From Rhodospirillales bacterium 69-11 (GTDB taxonomy: Bacteria; Pseudomonadota; Alphaproteobacteria; Acetobacterales; Acetobacteraceae), in the NCBI GenBank assembly GCA_001898425.1, contig MKTV01000090.1, positions 1 to 48,534 on the forward strand: DNA of 48,534 nucleotides. The letters are read 5' to 3'. Of this stretch, positions 14,487 through 24,461 are shown piece by piece. The position numbers and the translations under genes were made by a program. The notes below the pieces were generated by a model. That model was not told the DNA's origin, made no database searches, and saw only the letters and a program-made list of their open reading frames with translations. Position 1 is the stretch's first letter, and every line of letters begins with the position of its first letter.

Positions 14487-16079
14487 TCACGAAGTCTGGC
14501 GGCGCAGGAACGCGGGGATGTCGAGCCCCACCTCGTCGCCGCCGACCGCGCGAGAGGTCGCCTGCGGTGCCTCCGCGCGCACCGGCGTCGCCACCGGCTC
14601 CTGGCGCTGCGGCTGCGGCTGCATCTCGCCGCCCGGCGCCATCATCGGGCGGCGCCGGAACGCGCCCGTCACCTGGCTGAACAGGCTGGGCCGCACCGGC
14701 TCCATGCTGGGGGCGGGCGCCGCGACGGGATTGGCCGGCGTCGCCGTGGGGCGCGGCGCCTCGGCGAACAGGCCACCGCGCGCGGCAGGCGCCATCGGCT
14801 GGGCGGCCGGCTGGCGCAGCGGCATCACGTGCGCGCTCGACATCGGCTGGCCGGCCGGCTGGGTGGCCATCGACATCGGTTCGGCGCCCTGCACCGCGAC
14901 CGCCTCGGCCGGGGCCGCCTGCGGGATCGGCGCGGGGGCCGGGGCGAGCGCCGGGGAGGCCTGGCGCAGCGGCATCGCGGAGACCGACGGGGTCGCGGCC
15001 GGCACCGTCATCGCCGCCGGCATGCCACCCGGGACGGGGATCGGCGCGGGGGCGGGCATCGCACCGCCACCCACCGCGACCAGCTTCGGACGCGCCGCTT
15101 CGGCCTTCGGGGAATCGATGCCCGTCGCGACCACGGACACGCGGATCCGCCCCGTCAGCGACTCGTCGACCGCGGAGCCGAAGATCACGTTGGCTTCCTC
15201 GTCGACTTCCTCGCGGATGCGGTTCGCGGCCTGGTCGACCTCGAACAGCGTCAGATCCTCGCCACCGGTGATGTTGATGAGCAGGCCCCGCGCGCCGGAC
15301 ATCGACGTGTCCTCGAGCAGCGGGTTGTTGATCGCCGCCTCGGCCGCGCGGATGGCGCGGTTCTCGCCCTCCGCCTCGCCGGTGCCCATCATCGCCTTGC
15401 CCATCTCCGCCATGACCGTGCGGATGTCGGCGAAGTCGAGATTGACCAGCCCGTGCACCATCATCAGGTCGGTGACGCCGCGGACGCCCATGTAGAGCAC
15501 CTGGTCGGCCATCTTGAACGCATCCTTCCAGGTGGTGCGTTCGTTGGCCATCAGGAACAGGTTCTGGTTGGGGATCACGATCAGCGTGTCGACGTACTGC
15601 TGAAGTTCCTCGATCCCCTGTTCGGCCGCGCGGCCACGGCGCACGCCCTCGAAGCCGAACGGCTTCGTCACCACGCCGACCGTCAGGATGTTCCGCTCCC
15701 GCGCCATGCGCGCGATGACCGGCGCCGCGCCGGTGCCGGTGCCGCCGCCCATGCCGGCGGTGATGAACACCATGTGCGCCCCGTCGAGGTGACGGTACAG
15801 CTCGTCCGCCGCCTCTTCCGCCGCCGCGCGCCCGATCTCGGGTTTCGCGCCCGCGCCCAGGCCCTGCGTGATGTGCGGGCCCAACTGGATGCGGCGATCG
15901 GCGCGGCTGTGCATCAGCTGCTGCGCGTCGGTGTTGGCGACGACGAACTCCACGCCCTGCAGGTTCGCGGCGATCATGTTGTCGACCGCGTTCGTGCCGC
16001 CGCCGCCGACGCCGATCACCGTGATGCGCGGCGTGAAGTCGGTATGGTGGGTCTGAGGAATCATGAGGTTCAAGGTCAT
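14487..16079 (-). CDS. ftsZ: FtsZ, tubulin-like cell-division GTPase
   Basis: Forms the cytokinetic Z-ring. The GTP-binding signature GGGTGTG is at residues 111-117 and the T7 catalytic loop NLDFAD at 213-218; the globular domain ends near residue 325. An unusually long Pro/Ala/Met-rich linker (about 326-515) leads to the C-terminal peptide DIPAFLRRQ, which binds FtsA and other membrane tethers. At 530 residues it is longer than the E. coli protein (383), but long linkers are normal in alphaproteobacteria. It is separated from ftsA by 131 bases, so an internal promoter is possible although I see no clear one. Confidence 0.98.
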   Translation of the reverse strand: MTLNLMIPQTHHTDFTPRITVIGVGGGGTNAVDNMIAANLQGVEFVVANTDAQQLMHSRADRRIQLGPHITQGLGAGAKPEIGRAAAEEAADELYRHLDGAHMVFITAGMGGGTGTGAAPVIARMARERNILTVGVVTKPFGFEGVRRGRAAEQGIEELQQYVDTLIVIPNQNLFLMANERTTWKDAFKMADQVLYMGVRGVTDLMMVHGLVNLDFADIRTVMAEMGKAMMGTGEAEGENRAIRAAEAAINNPLLEDTSMSGARGLLINITGGEDLTLFEVDQAANRIREEVDEEANVIFGSAVDESLTGRIRVSVVATGIDSPKAEAARPKLVAVGGGAMPAPAPIPVPGGMPAAMTVPAATPSVSAMPLRQASPALAPAPAPIPQAAPAEAVAVQGAEPMSMATQPAGQPMSSAHVMPLRQPAAQPMAPAARGGLFAEAPRPTATPANPVAAPAPSMEPVRPSLFSQVTGAFRRRPMMAPGGEMQPQPQRQEPVATPVRAEAPQATSRAVGGDEVGLDIPAFLRRQTS

Positions 16080-16210
16080 TGTGGAAGTCTCCCCGGGGGC
16101 TGCGGGCGGCGAGAGGAACTAGTTACGTCAGAGCGGTCGATTCGCGGGAGCGTACGCCGGCGCCGGCGAAATTTGATCGCCGCACCGGCCTTGGAATCTT
16201 CTGCGCGGCA

Positions 16211-17518
16211 TTACACGCGCTCCTTCAGGAAATTCACGATGCGCCGGAACAGGCCGGCGGGACGTTCGACCTCGAAGTCGACGTCGTGGAAGGTGCGGCC
16301 CGCACCGGCTGCCCAATGCAGCAGGCCGGCCGCGGTCGCGAAGGCGGGACCCGAGGCGAGTTCGGGAAGGCCGCGCAACGCCGTGGGCCGCGCGAGCCGT
16401 ACCTGCTTGCCGAGCATGCGGGCGGCGAGGTCGCGGACGCCGGGCAACTGGCAGGCGCCGCCGGTCAGCACGACGCGGTTGCCCGCGGCGCGCGCCATGC
16501 CCGAACTGTCGAGTCGCTCCTTCACCAGCTCGAAGGTTTCCTCGATTCGCGGGCGGATGATGTTCACCACCATGATGCGCGGAATTTGTGCAAGCTGGCC
16601 TTCATCCTCGCCGACCAGCGGCACCGGCAGCAGTTCCTTCTCGTCGTCGGGACTCGACTGCACGTTGCCGAACAGCGTCTTCAGCCGTTCGGCATGGCCG
16701 ATCGGCGTGGACAGTCCGGCCGCGAGGTCCTTCGTGACGTGCACGCCGCCGACCGGCAGTTGCGCGGTGTGCAGCAGCTGGCCTTCCGCGAACACTGCCA
16801 TGCCCGTCGTGCCGCCGCCCATGTCGATGACGGTGACGCCGAGTTCGCGTTCGTCGGCGACGAGGGTGGACAGGCCGGCGGCCATCGGCGCGGAGACGAG
16901 TTCCTCGATCTCCAGGTCACAGCGCGCGATGCAGGCGCCGAGTGAGCGCAGCGCGGTGGAGGCGGCATCGATCAGGTGCAGGCGGGAGGTCAGCGTCGTG
17001 CAGTAGAGGCCGCGCGGATCGACCACGCGATCCGTGTCGTCGACCGAGAAGTGCAGCGGCATGGCATGGATCGGCTCGCGCCCTTCGGCTGCCGACCGCA
17101 AGCGCCCCTCCCGCACCACGGCGCGGATATCCGACTCGTCGACGGCGCGGCCGCCGACCGGCCACTGCACGTTGAACAGCTTCGATTCGGGCTGGCCGCA
17201 GGTGAGGTTCACCGTCACCGACCGGAGGCGCGTATCGGCCATGTCCTCCGCCTGGCCGACGCAGGCGCGGATCGCCTTCTCCGCCTCCTCCAGGTCGACC
17301 ACGCTGCCGCCGCGCACGCCGCGTCCCTTGTGCCAGCCGAACCCTAGGACGCGCAGCGTGCCGTCGCTCTCGGTGCGGCCGATCAGGCAGGCGATCTTCG
17401 TCGTGCCGATATCGAGCACACCGAACGGCCCGGCCCGATGCGCGCGCGGCCGTTCGGGCTCGTTCGGCCCGGTAATGACGGGCGGAGGCGACAGGCCGCG
17501 ACGCGAGATTTCGTTCAT
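16211..17518 (-). CDS. ftsA: FtsA, actin-like division protein
   Basis: Anchors FtsZ to the membrane and recruits later division proteins. The 435-residue protein has the actin-fold phosphate loops FGVLDIGTTKIACLIG (phosphate 1) and VIDMGGGTTGMAVF (phosphate 2), the SHS2-like 1C domain between them, the VVLTGGACQLPG adenosine motif, and the C-terminal amphipathic membrane helix GLFRRIVNFLKERV. The first 28 residues are a Pro/Arg-rich extension. It lies 11 bases after ftsQ. Confidence 0.97.
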   Translation of the reverse strand: MNEISRRGLSPPPVITGPNEPERPRAHRAGPFGVLDIGTTKIACLIGRTESDGTLRVLGFGWHKGRGVRGGSVVDLEEAEKAIRACVGQAEDMADTRLRSVTVNLTCGQPESKLFNVQWPVGGRAVDESDIRAVVREGRLRSAAEGREPIHAMPLHFSVDDTDRVVDPRGLYCTTLTSRLHLIDAASTALRSLGACIARCDLEIEELVSAPMAAGLSTLVADERELGVTVIDMGGGTTGMAVFAEGQLLHTAQLPVGGVHVTKDLAAGLSTPIGHAERLKTLFGNVQSSPDDEKELLPVPLVGEDEGQLAQIPRIMVVNIIRPRIEETFELVKERLDSSGMARAAGNRVVLTGGACQLPGVRDLAARMLGKQVRLARPTALRGLPELASGPAFATAAGLLHWAAGAGRTFHDVDFEVERPAGLFRRIVNFLKERV

Positions 17519-17529
17519 CGGGCGCTCCG

Positions 17530-18393
17530 TCAGGTGGGTTTCTTCGCCGCAGCGGCAGGCGCGCCGTCGGCATCCGGTTTCGGGCGCAACAGAAGCCGGT
17601 CGGGCAGACGCAGGTCGATCGCCGCGAGCGGGCGGTCGAGCAGCGCATGCTGCTGCTGGAGCTGCGCCAGGCGGTCGAGCGCCGCGGTCTCATGCCCTTC
17701 CGGCAGCATGACGTCGGCGCCGGAATCCATCCGCAGGTTCCAGCGCCGTTCCCCCACGCGCACCGCCGCGACGATGCGCGCCTGCAGCGCGGGGCGGTCG
17801 GTCAGCGCATCCAGCAGCGGCGCCGCGGCGGCGGGGGCGCCCGCGCCGACGATCAGCGGCAGGGTCCGGAACTGCGCCACTTCCTGGTTCGTGACCACCT
17901 GGCCGGCGCGATCCACCAGGACGAACTTGCCCTGGTGCTGCCAGATGGCGAAAGGGCGCCGCTCCTGCAGGGAGACGACCACCGTGCCGGGCAACCGGCG
18001 TTCCACGGTCGCGTGCTCCACCCAGGAGAGCGTCTCGATGCGGGCGCGCGCTTCCTCGACGGAGAAGCCGAGGATCGGGTCGCCCTTGGACACGCCGATC
18101 GCGGCGCGCAGCAGCGGTTCGGGCGTGTTGGCGCGGCCTTCGATCACCACGTCGGTGACGCGCAGCCCGGCGGTGCCGGTGGCGGCGCCGAACCGCTCAC
18201 GCATGGTGGCGATGGTGCCGCCGGGCTTGGCCGATTGCAGGACGACGACGCCCAGCAGGCAGACGATCCCGGCGAAGGTGATCCAGCCGGCGGGCCGCAG
18301 CAGCTTGCGCTGTCGCCGCAGCAGCAGCTTGAGCCGCGTCGGCCGATCCTGCACGGAGTTCCGCGGCGTCGCCGCGCGACGGGAGCGGCTCAT
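17530..18393 (-). CDS. ftsQ: FtsQ, divisome POTRA-domain membrane protein
   Basis: A 287-residue bitopic protein. A basic cytoplasmic tail (MSRSRRAATP...) is followed by one membrane helix at about residues 37-55 (ITFAGIVCLLGVVVLQS), a POTRA domain from 75 to 145 (VTDVVIEGRANTPEPLLRA; LSWVEHATVERRLPGTVVV) and the FtsQ beta domain with FVLVDRAGQVV. FtsQ joins FtsL to the divisome and contributes to activation of septal synthesis. GGAG lies seven bases ahead of the ATG. A 340-base repeat region separates it from ddl. The last 20 residues are Ala/Lys/Pro-rich. Confidence 0.95.
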   Translation of the reverse strand: MSRSRRAATPRNSVQDRPTRLKLLLRRQRKLLRPAGWITFAGIVCLLGVVVLQSAKPGGTIATMRERFGAATGTAGLRVTDVVIEGRANTPEPLLRAAIGVSKGDPILGFSVEEARARIETLSWVEHATVERRLPGTVVVSLQERRPFAIWQHQGKFVLVDRAGQVVTNQEVAQFRTLPLIVGAGAPAAAAPLLDALTDRPALQARIVAAVRVGERRWNLRMDSGADVMLPEGHETAALDRLAQLQQQHALLDRPLAAIDLRLPDRLLLRPKPDADGAPAAAAKKPT

Positions 18394-18733
18394 CGGCTCG
18401 CTCCGGGGAGCGTCGTTCGGTGAGGCGTCGCTGCGCGGGCGGGTTTTCCGCCAGCGGGTCCTTGGTGGGCGAGCGCTCCGTGGGCGAGCGCTCCGTGGGG
18501 GGTGGTTGCGCCGCTGATGGCGCCAAGGGCGGAGGCGTTACGGGCGGGCGCACGGACGCCCCCCTCGTCATGGCCGGCCACCGTGCCGGCCATCCCGACC
18601 GGCACCCTGCCGCGACAGATGGCCGGGTCGAGCCCGGCCATGACGAGCGACGCACGGCCCGTGCCGGTGGGGGTGGCCGGGTCGAGCCCGGCCATGACGA
18701 GGCGGGCGCCTACCCGGCCGGGCACGATTGCCA
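18394..18733. repeat. Repeat-filled gap between ddl and ftsQ
   Basis: No gene is supported in this 340-base gap. It contains a 15-base tandem duplication (TGGGCGAGCGCTCCG at 18466-18480 and 18481-18495) and parts of the dispersed palindromic repeat: GTCATGGCCGG from 18567, and two direct copies of TGGCCGGGTCGAGCCCGG followed by CCATGAC, at 18620-18644 and 18674-18698. Minus-strand reading frames here are Pro/Arg/His-rich by-products of the repeats. The region lies inside the dcw transcript, so the RNA should fold strongly here. Confidence 0.75.
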
Positions 18734-19663
18734 TCACACCCGGCATGCGGCGTTCTCCACCATCCACGCGCATAGCTGCGGGAAACTCACCCCGTGATGC
18801 GCCGCCTGCTCCGGCAGCAGCGAGGTGGGCGTGAGCCCCGGCTGCGTGTTGATCTCCAGCAGCACCAGGCGGCCCGGCTCGCCCGCCGTGTCGTCGTAGC
18901 GGAAGTCGCAACGCGTCGCGCCGCGGCAGCCCAGCGCACGATGCGCGCCGACCGCCACGTCCAGCGCGCGCGCATAGACGTCGGGATGCACCGAAGCGGG
19001 GATCACGTGACGTGACCCGCCCTCGGCGTATTTCGACTCGTAGTCGTAGAACACGCCGGCATCGGCCATGATCTCGGTGACAGCCAGCGCGCGATCGCCC
19101 ATCACGCCGACCGTCAGCTCGCGGCCGGGGATGTACTCCTCCACCAGCGCGGCGCGGCCGAATTTCCAGGCGCGCGCCACCTCGGCGCGGCGGTTGTCGC
19201 CGGAGCGAATGATCTCGACCCCGACGGACGAGCCTTCGGAGACCGGCTTCACCACATAGGGCAGCGGCAGCGGATCGCCGGCCTCGAGCTCCGCGATGTC
19301 CACGGTCCGGCCACGCGGCACCGGCAAACCCGCAGCGGCGAACAGCGCCTTTGCCGCGACCTTGTCCATCGCAAGCGCGGACGCGCGGACGCCGGAATGC
19401 GTGTAGGGGATGTTCAGCCAGTCGAGCACGCCCTGGATTGCGCCATCCTCGCCGAAGCGGCCGTGCAGCGCGTTGAACACCGCATCCGGCCTCGGTTCGA
19501 GCGCGGCGATCACGGCGCCCAGGTCGTCCCCGACCTCGACCGGGGTCACGTCGAACCCGGCTTCCCGCAACGCCGCGATTACCTGCAGCCCGGACGACAG
19601 GCTCACCTCGCGTTCGGTGGAGATGCCGCCATACAGGACGGCGACGCGGTTCGGGCGGCTCAT
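18734..19663 (-). CDS. ddl: D-alanine--D-alanine ligase
   Basis: ATP-grasp enzyme making the D-Ala-D-Ala dipeptide for peptidoglycan, 309 residues. Motifs: VAVLYGGISTEREVSLSSG at the start, HGRFGEDGAIQG, the central ATP-grasp strand PYVVKPVSEGSSVGV, EEYIPGRELTVGVM, and the metal-binding LLEINTQPGLTPTSLLPEQA near the end. The ATG at 19663 overlaps the murB stop (ATGA); the frame is open further upstream but that reads through murB. It is the usual DdlB-type gene of dcw clusters, and its C-terminus is intact despite the repeats directly after the stop. Confidence 0.97.
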   Translation of the reverse strand: MSRPNRVAVLYGGISTEREVSLSSGLQVIAALREAGFDVTPVEVGDDLGAVIAALEPRPDAVFNALHGRFGEDGAIQGVLDWLNIPYTHSGVRASALAMDKVAAKALFAAAGLPVPRGRTVDIAELEAGDPLPLPYVVKPVSEGSSVGVEIIRSGDNRRAEVARAWKFGRAALVEEYIPGRELTVGVMGDRALAVTEIMADAGVFYDYESKYAEGGSRHVIPASVHPDVYARALDVAVGAHRALGCRGATRCDFRYDDTAGEPGRLVLLEINTQPGLTPTSLLPEQAAHHGVSFPQLCAWMVENAACRV

Positions 19664-20598
19664 GCGACGGGCTCCGGTTTGCCGTTCGGAACGCCGATCC
19701 GGCGGATCTCCCACTCCAGCGTCACGCCGGTCGCGGCGTGCACGCGGCGGCGCACTTCCTCGCCGAGACCTTCCACGTCGGCGGCCGTGGCGGACCCGGT
19801 GTTGATCAGGAAGTTGCAGTGCTTCTCGGACACCTGCGCGCCGCCACGCGCCAGGCCGCGGCAGCCTGCGGCGTCGATCAGCTCCCAGGCCTTCATGCCC
19901 GCGGGATTGCGGAAGGTGGAACCACCGGTGCGCGCGCGCACGGGCTGGGAGGCCTCGCGGTTCGCGCGGATCTCCGCCATGCGCGCCGCGATCTGCCCCG
20001 GCGCGCCGGCCCGCGCACGCAGGCGGGCGCGCACGACGACGGCTCCGGGCGGCAGTGCCGCATGGCGGTAGGCGAAGGCGAGGTCGGCCACGCTCATGCG
20101 GCGCTGCTCACCCGTGCGCGTCACGACTTCCGCCCAATCGAGCACACCCGCAACGTCGCCGCCGTAGGCCCCGGCATTCATCGCGACGGCACCGCCGATC
20201 GTGCCCGGAATGCCCGAGAGGAACTCGAGCCCCGACAAGGCGGCGGCGGCGGCGTGCTCCGCCACGGTCACGTCCAGCGCGGCGGCGCCGGCGACGAGCC
20301 CGGTTTCATCGGCAACGATCGCGGAGAAGCCGCGTGCCAGGCGGATCGTCACCCCCGGCAGGCCGCCGTCGCGCACGATCAGGTTGGAGGCCGCGCCGAT
20401 GACGTGGACCGGCACCTCGCGCGGGAGGGCGTGCAGGAACTGCGCGAGATCCTCGGCATCGGCCGGACGCACCAGCACCTCCGCCTTGCCGCCCACCCGG
20501 AACCAGGTGAACGGCGCAAGCGGCGCATCGAACTGCACCCGCCCGCGCAGCGGCGGCAGCAGGTCGGCCAGCCCGGGGATGCGCATGGCGGCCATCAT
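19660..20598 (-). CDS. murB: MurB, UDP-N-acetylenolpyruvoylglucosamine reductase
   Basis: FAD enzyme that reduces the enolpyruvyl group to give UDP-MurNAc, 312 residues. The FAD-binding segments FRVGGKAEVLVRP, VHVIGAASNLIVRDGGLPG and FLSGIPGTIGGAVAMNAGAYGG are present, as is the catalytic serine loop GGSTFRNP. ATG codons lie at 20598, 20595 and 20586; GAGG seven bases before the first favours 20598. It follows murC after 190 bases containing a full palindromic repeat. Its stop overlaps the ddl start. Confidence 0.96.
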   Translation of the reverse strand: MMAAMRIPGLADLLPPLRGRVQFDAPLAPFTWFRVGGKAEVLVRPADAEDLAQFLHALPREVPVHVIGAASNLIVRDGGLPGVTIRLARGFSAIVADETGLVAGAAALDVTVAEHAAAAALSGLEFLSGIPGTIGGAVAMNAGAYGGDVAGVLDWAEVVTRTGEQRRMSVADLAFAYRHAALPPGAVVVRARLRARAGAPGQIAARMAEIRANREASQPVRARTGGSTFRNPAGMKAWELIDAAGCRGLARGGAQVSEKHCNFLINTGSATAADVEGLGEEVRRRVHAATGVTLEWEIRRIGVPNGKPEPVA

Positions 20599-20648
20599 GG
20601 GCGGGCCTCGATGCGGTGACCGGCGAGGGCCGTGCCGCCGGCGCCCGT

Positions 20649-20763
20649 GTCATGGCCGGGCTTGGCCCGGCCATCCACGACTCTCTTGCGTGGAGCGAAG
20701 GAAAGTCGTGGATGGCCGGCCTGCGCCGGCCATGACGCCAGAGACGCCTCCGCCGGCCATGAC
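20649..20763. repeat. Dispersed palindromic repeat, full copy plus a half copy
   Basis: A complete element of about 88 bases: GTCATGGCCGGGCTTGGCCC begins at 20649, the arm continues to CCATCCACGACT, and the mirror arm AGTCGTGGATGGCCGG ends in CCGGCCATGAC at 20736. A half copy (CCGCCGGCCATGACG) follows at about 20749-20763. It lies between murC and murB inside the dcw transcript and can form one long hairpin or two short ones. Confidence 0.85.
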
Positions 20764-20788
20764 GCGGCGCGCAAGGCGACCACCCCGC

Positions 20789-22231
20789 TCATGCCGCCCC
20801 TCCGGCCGCGCGGCGGCCACTGCCGGCCTGCAGGGTCAGCAGATCGTTCGGCAGCGCGGCCGCCCATTGCGTGATGGACCCCGCGCCGAGGCACACGACG
20901 AAATCGCCCGGCTTCGCGATCGCATGGACCATCTCCGCCAGCCGTCCCGGGCTGGGCAACGGCACCACGCTGCGATGGCCCCGCGCACGCAGCCCCTCGA
21001 CCAGCGCGTCACGGTCCACGCCCGCGATCGGCTGCTCGCCCGCGGCATAGACGTCGGCCACGATCACCGTGCCCGCATCGTTCATGCAGGTGCAGAACTC
21101 GTCGAACAGCGATTGCAGCCGGCTGAAACGATGCGGCTGCACCACCGCGATCACGTCGCGCGCGCCCGCCTGCCGCGCCGCCTTCAGCACGGCGGCGATC
21201 TCGACGGGATGGTGGCCGTAATCGTCGATCACCGTGATGCCGTTCGCCTCGCCCGTCTTGGTGAAGCGGCGCTTGACGCCCTTGAAACTCAACAACGCGC
21301 TGCGCAGCGTCTCGTTGTCGATCTCCATCTCCACGCCCACCGCGATCGCGGCCAGCGCGTTCTGCACGTTGTGCTGTCCCAGCATCTGCAGCCGGAACGG
21401 ACCCATGCGCCGGGTGCGGCCGCGGGCGCGGTCGGTGACCACCACCTCGAAGGTGGAGCCCGACTTGTCCGGCATGATGCGTTCGGCGCGCACATCCGCC
21501 TGCTGCGACAGCCCGTAGGTGATGATCCGGTGATCCGACAGGCGCGGGATCATCTGCTGCACGCCGGGATGGTCGATGCACAGCACGGCGAACCCGTAGA
21601 ACGGTACGTTGGCGACGAACTGGTCGTAGCCCGCCACCATCGCCTCGGGCGTGCCCCAGTGATCCAGGTGCTCCGGGTCCATGTTGGTCACGACCGCGAT
21701 CACCGCGGGCAGGCGCAGGAAGGAGCCGTCGGATTCGTCGGCCTCCACCACCATCCACTCGCCGTCGCCGAGACGCGTGTTGGTGCCGTAGGCGTTGATG
21801 ATGCCGCCGTTGATCACGGTCGGATCCATCTTGGCCGCTTCCAGCACCGCCGCGACCAGACTCGTGGTCGTGGTCTTGCCATGCGTGCCGCCGACCGCGA
21901 TCGACCATTTCAGCCGCATCAGTTCGGCCAGCATCTCGGCCCGCCGCACGACGGGGATCAGCCGCGTGCGCGCCGCGACCACTTCGGGGTTGTCGCGCTT
22001 GACCGCGGTCGAGACGACCACGACTTGCGCGCCCCCCAGGTTCGCCGCGTCGTGGCCGATCGTCACCGGGATGCCGGCCTGGCGCAGCCGCAGCACGTTG
22101 CCCGATTCGGAGATGTCGCTGCCCTGCACGGAATAGCCGAGGTTGTGCAGCACCTCGGCGATCCCCGACATGCCGATGCCGCCGATGCCGACGAAGTGGA
22201 TGGTTCCGATCGAAAGCGGCAGAGCCCTCAT
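20789..22231 (-). CDS. murC: MurC, UDP-N-acetylmuramate--L-alanine ligase
   Basis: Adds L-Ala to UDP-MurNAc, the first amino acid of the stem peptide; cytosolic. From ATG at 22231 (overlapping the murG stop as ATGA) the protein has 480 residues. It shows the UDP-binding start [18 protein letters not shown], the ATP P-loop [30 protein letters not shown] and the C-terminal [12 protein letters not shown] and QPHRFSRL segments. The reading frame is open upstream into murG, but that extension is not MurC-like. Confidence 0.97.
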   Translation of the reverse strand: MRALPLSIGTIHFVGIGGIGMSGIAEVLHNLGYSVQGSDISESGNVLRLRQAGIPVTIGHDAANLGGAQVVVVSTAVKRDNPEVVAARTRLIPVVRRAEMLAELMRLKWSIAVGGTHGKTTTTSLVAAVLEAAKMDPTVINGGIINAYGTNTRLGDGEWMVVEADESDGSFLRLPAVIAVVTNMDPEHLDHWGTPEAMVAGYDQFVANVPFYGFAVLCIDHPGVQQMIPRLSDHRIITYGLSQQADVRAERIMPDKSGSTFEVVVTDRARGRTRRMGPFRLQMLGQHNVQNALAAIAVGVEMEIDNETLRSALLSFKGVKRRFTKTGEANGITVIDDYGHHPVEIAAVLKAARQAGARDVIAVVQPHRFSRLQSLFDEFCTCMNDAGTVIVADVYAAGEQPIAGVDRDALVEGLRARGHRSVVPLPSPGRLAEMVHAIAKPGDFVVCLGAGSITQWAAALPNDLLTLQAGSGRRAAGGAA

Positions 22232-23328
22232 GGCCTGACCTCCTGGCGCATGAGAGATTCGACGAGATCCGCGAGCTTCGCCGCCGCCCCGGCCTGCGCC
22301 TGTGAGCGCGCGCCCACCGCGGCGCGGGTCAGTCCCGCGGGATCGGCGAGCAGCGTCGCGAGCTGTGCGGTCAGTGCCGCGGGCGTGAAGTCCGGCTGCG
22401 CCATGACCCAGGCGCCCCCGGCCTCCGCCAGCGCGCGGGCGTTCGCCGTCTGGTGGTCGTCGATCGCGTGCGGCAGCGGCACCAGGATCGCCGGCCGGCC
22501 GGCGACGGCGAGTTCCGCCACGGTGGATGCGCCGGCGCGCGCGATCACCAGATGCGCCGCCAGCAGGCGTGCGGCGACGTCGGAGAAGAACGGCGCGAGC
22601 TCCGCGGCGATCCCGGAGGCCGCGTAGGCGCTGCGGACCCGCTCCAGGTCCTCCGTCCGGCATTGCTGCGTCACCACGAGTCGCGCGCGCAGGGCGTCGG
22701 GCAGCGCGGCCAGGGCGCCGGGCACCACGTCGGAGAACACGCGGGCCCCGAGCGATCCGCCGAGGACCAGGAGCCGGAGGCGGTCGGTGGGAGCGAGATA
22801 GCCGGACTGGCCCAGGCCGCCGATCGCCGGCCGCACCGGGTTGCCGGTCACCACGGTGGCGATGCCGTTCGGCACGCGCGCGGTGGCGGCGAAGCTCAGG
22901 GCGAGCCGGTCGGCGCGGGAGGCCAGGAAGCGGTTGGCGCGGCCCAGCACGGCGTTCTGCTCGTGCAGGATCACCGCCGGCCGGCGGCGCAGCAGGCGCG
23001 AGCCCAGCACCGGTGCGACCGAGGGATACCCGCCGAAGCCCACCACCGCGGCGGCACCGAGACGGGCCAGGATGCCGCGCGCCTGCCAGGCGCCTGCCGC
23101 GAGCGCGGCGCCGGCGCGCATGCCGCGCACCGCGCCGCGGCCGGCGATGCCGGCGCCCTTGATGACGAACTGCTCGCGGCCAGCGAAGACGGCACTCTGC
23201 AGGCCGCCCGACCGGGCGTCGGTCATCAGGGCGATGCGGTGGCCGCGCGCGACCAGTTCGGCGGCGAGCGCCTCGGCCGGAAAGAAATGTCCGCCGGTCC
23301 CGCCGGCGGCGATGACGATCGGCTGCAC
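22228..23328 (-). CDS. murG: MurG, lipid II-forming GlcNAc transferase
   Basis: Membrane-associated glycosyltransferase (GT28) that transfers GlcNAc to lipid I. The 366-residue protein starts from GTG at 23328, preceded by GAGGGG at about 7 bases and 11 bases after the ftsW stop. Family motifs: [19 protein letters not shown] at the N-terminus, [55 protein letters not shown], and the donor site [30 protein letters not shown]. The long open frame upstream of the GTG is antiparallel noise inside ftsW. Confidence 0.97.
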   Translation of the reverse strand: MQPIVIAAGGTGGHFFPAEALAAELVARGHRIALMTDARSGGLQSAVFAGREQFVIKGAGIAGRGAVRGMRAGAALAAGAWQARGILARLGAAAVVGFGGYPSVAPVLGSRLLRRRPAVILHEQNAVLGRANRFLASRADRLALSFAATARVPNGIATVVTGNPVRPAIGGLGQSGYLAPTDRLRLLVLGGSLGARVFSDVVPGALAALPDALRARLVVTQQCRTEDLERVRSAYAASGIAAELAPFFSDVAARLLAAHLVIARAGASTVAELAVAGRPAILVPLPHAIDDHQTANARALAEAGGAWVMAQPDFTPAALTAQLATLLADPAGLTRAAVGARSQAQAGAAAKLADLVESLMRQEVRP

Positions 23329-23339
23329 CGCGGGGCCCC

Positions 23340-24461
23340 TCACAACTCGTCTCCGCGATGCCGCCGGCGGGTCAGCGCCAGCAGCATGCCCATGCCCAGC
23401 GCGACCGCCATGGCCGACGACCCGCCATAGGAAATGAACGGCAGGGTCATGCCCTTGGTCGGGATGAGCTTCAGCGTGGACGCCATGTTGATGAAGGCCT
23501 GCAGGCCGAAGCCGGTGATCAGCCCGGTGCAGGACAGCACGATGAACAGGTCCTGCTCCTTCAGCAGGCGCAGCAGGCCGCGCAGCACGATGAACGCGAA
23601 GACCGCCAGGATGACCAGGCAGATCAGCATCCCGAACTCCTCGCCGGCGACGGCGAAGACGAAGTCGGCATGCGCGTCTGGCAGCACGTCCTTCACACGG
23701 CCCTCGCCGGGGCCACGGCCCAGCAGGCCGCCATTGCCGAACGCCTCGAGCGCGGTGGTGATCTGGTAGGTGTCGCCGGATTCGGGGTGCAGGAACCGCT
23801 CCACGCGGCTCTGCACGTGCGGGAAGATGACGTAGGCCATCACCGACCCGCCGGCGACCACGCCGAGGGCGGCGAAGACCAGGAACAGGTTCATGCCCGC
23901 GATGTAGAGCTGGGCCAGGAACACCGCGGTAATGACCGCGAGCATGCCGATATCCGGCTGCGACTTCAGCAGGATCAGGATCAGGCCGAACACGCCGCAG
24001 GCGATCAGCGTGCCGGGGAAGCCGCGCGTACGCTTGCCCTCGGCGATCAGCCAGGCGGCGGTGACGGCGAAGCAGGGCTTGAGGAATTCCGACGGCTGGA
24101 TCGACATGCCCGGCAGCGCGATCCAGCGCCGCGCGCCCTTGATCTCGACGCCGATCACCATCGTGGCCGCGGTCAGCAGCAACGCGATGACGCAGCCGAG
24201 GATGGCGAGGCGGCGGACGTCGCGAGGCGACAGCAGCGAGACGCCGATCACGATCGCGCTGGCGAGCGCCAGGAAGAACACCTGCTTGAAGATGAACAGG
24301 TCGCGCGACTGGCCGATGCGTTCGGCGACGGCGGGGCTCGCCGCCAGCATCATGATGTAGCCGAAGCCGATCAGCACGCCGATCGCGCCCAGCGTCCAGC
24401 GGTCGACCGTCCACCACCAGCGGCCCAGCATGGAGTTGTCGGCGCGGGAGAGTGTGGGCAT
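23340..24461 (-). CDS. ftsW: FtsW, septal peptidoglycan glycosyltransferase (SEDS)
   Basis: A 373-residue SEDS polymerase with about ten membrane helices that polymerises lipid II at the septum together with FtsI. Family landmarks are [29 protein letters not shown], the extracellular loop [33 protein letters not shown] with the catalytic region, and [21 protein letters not shown] at the end. Its ATG shares one base with the murD stop (TGATG), so it is coupled to murD. Confidence 0.97.
   Translation of the reverse strand: MPTLSRADNSMLGRWWWTVDRWTLGAIGVLIGFGYIMMLAASPAVAERIGQSRDLFIFKQVFFLALASAIVIGVSLLSPRDVRRLAILGCVIALLLTAATMVIGVEIKGARRWIALPGMSIQPSEFLKPCFAVTAAWLIAEGKRTRGFPGTLIACGVFGLILILLKSQPDIGMLAVITAVFLAQLYIAGMNLFLVFAALGVVAGGSVMAYVIFPHVQSRVERFLHPESGDTYQITTALEAFGNGGLLGRGPGEGRVKDVLPDAHADFVFAVAGEEFGMLICLVILAVFAFIVLRGLLRLLKEQDLFIVLSCTGLITGFGLQAFINMASTLKLIPTKGMTLPFISYGGSSAMAVALGMGMLLALTRRRHRGDEL

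Noticed and set aside
14352-17006. 884-residue plus-strand frame opposite ftsZ and ftsA
   Set aside because: It is antisense to two certain genes and consists of Arg/His/Gly-rich sequence without motifs.
18197-18911. Minus-strand frames overlapping the ddl/ftsQ gap
   Set aside because: Their sequence (repeated ERSPT, GALAH, MAGLDPA units) comes from the tandem and palindromic repeats and overlaps ftsQ or ddl in another frame.
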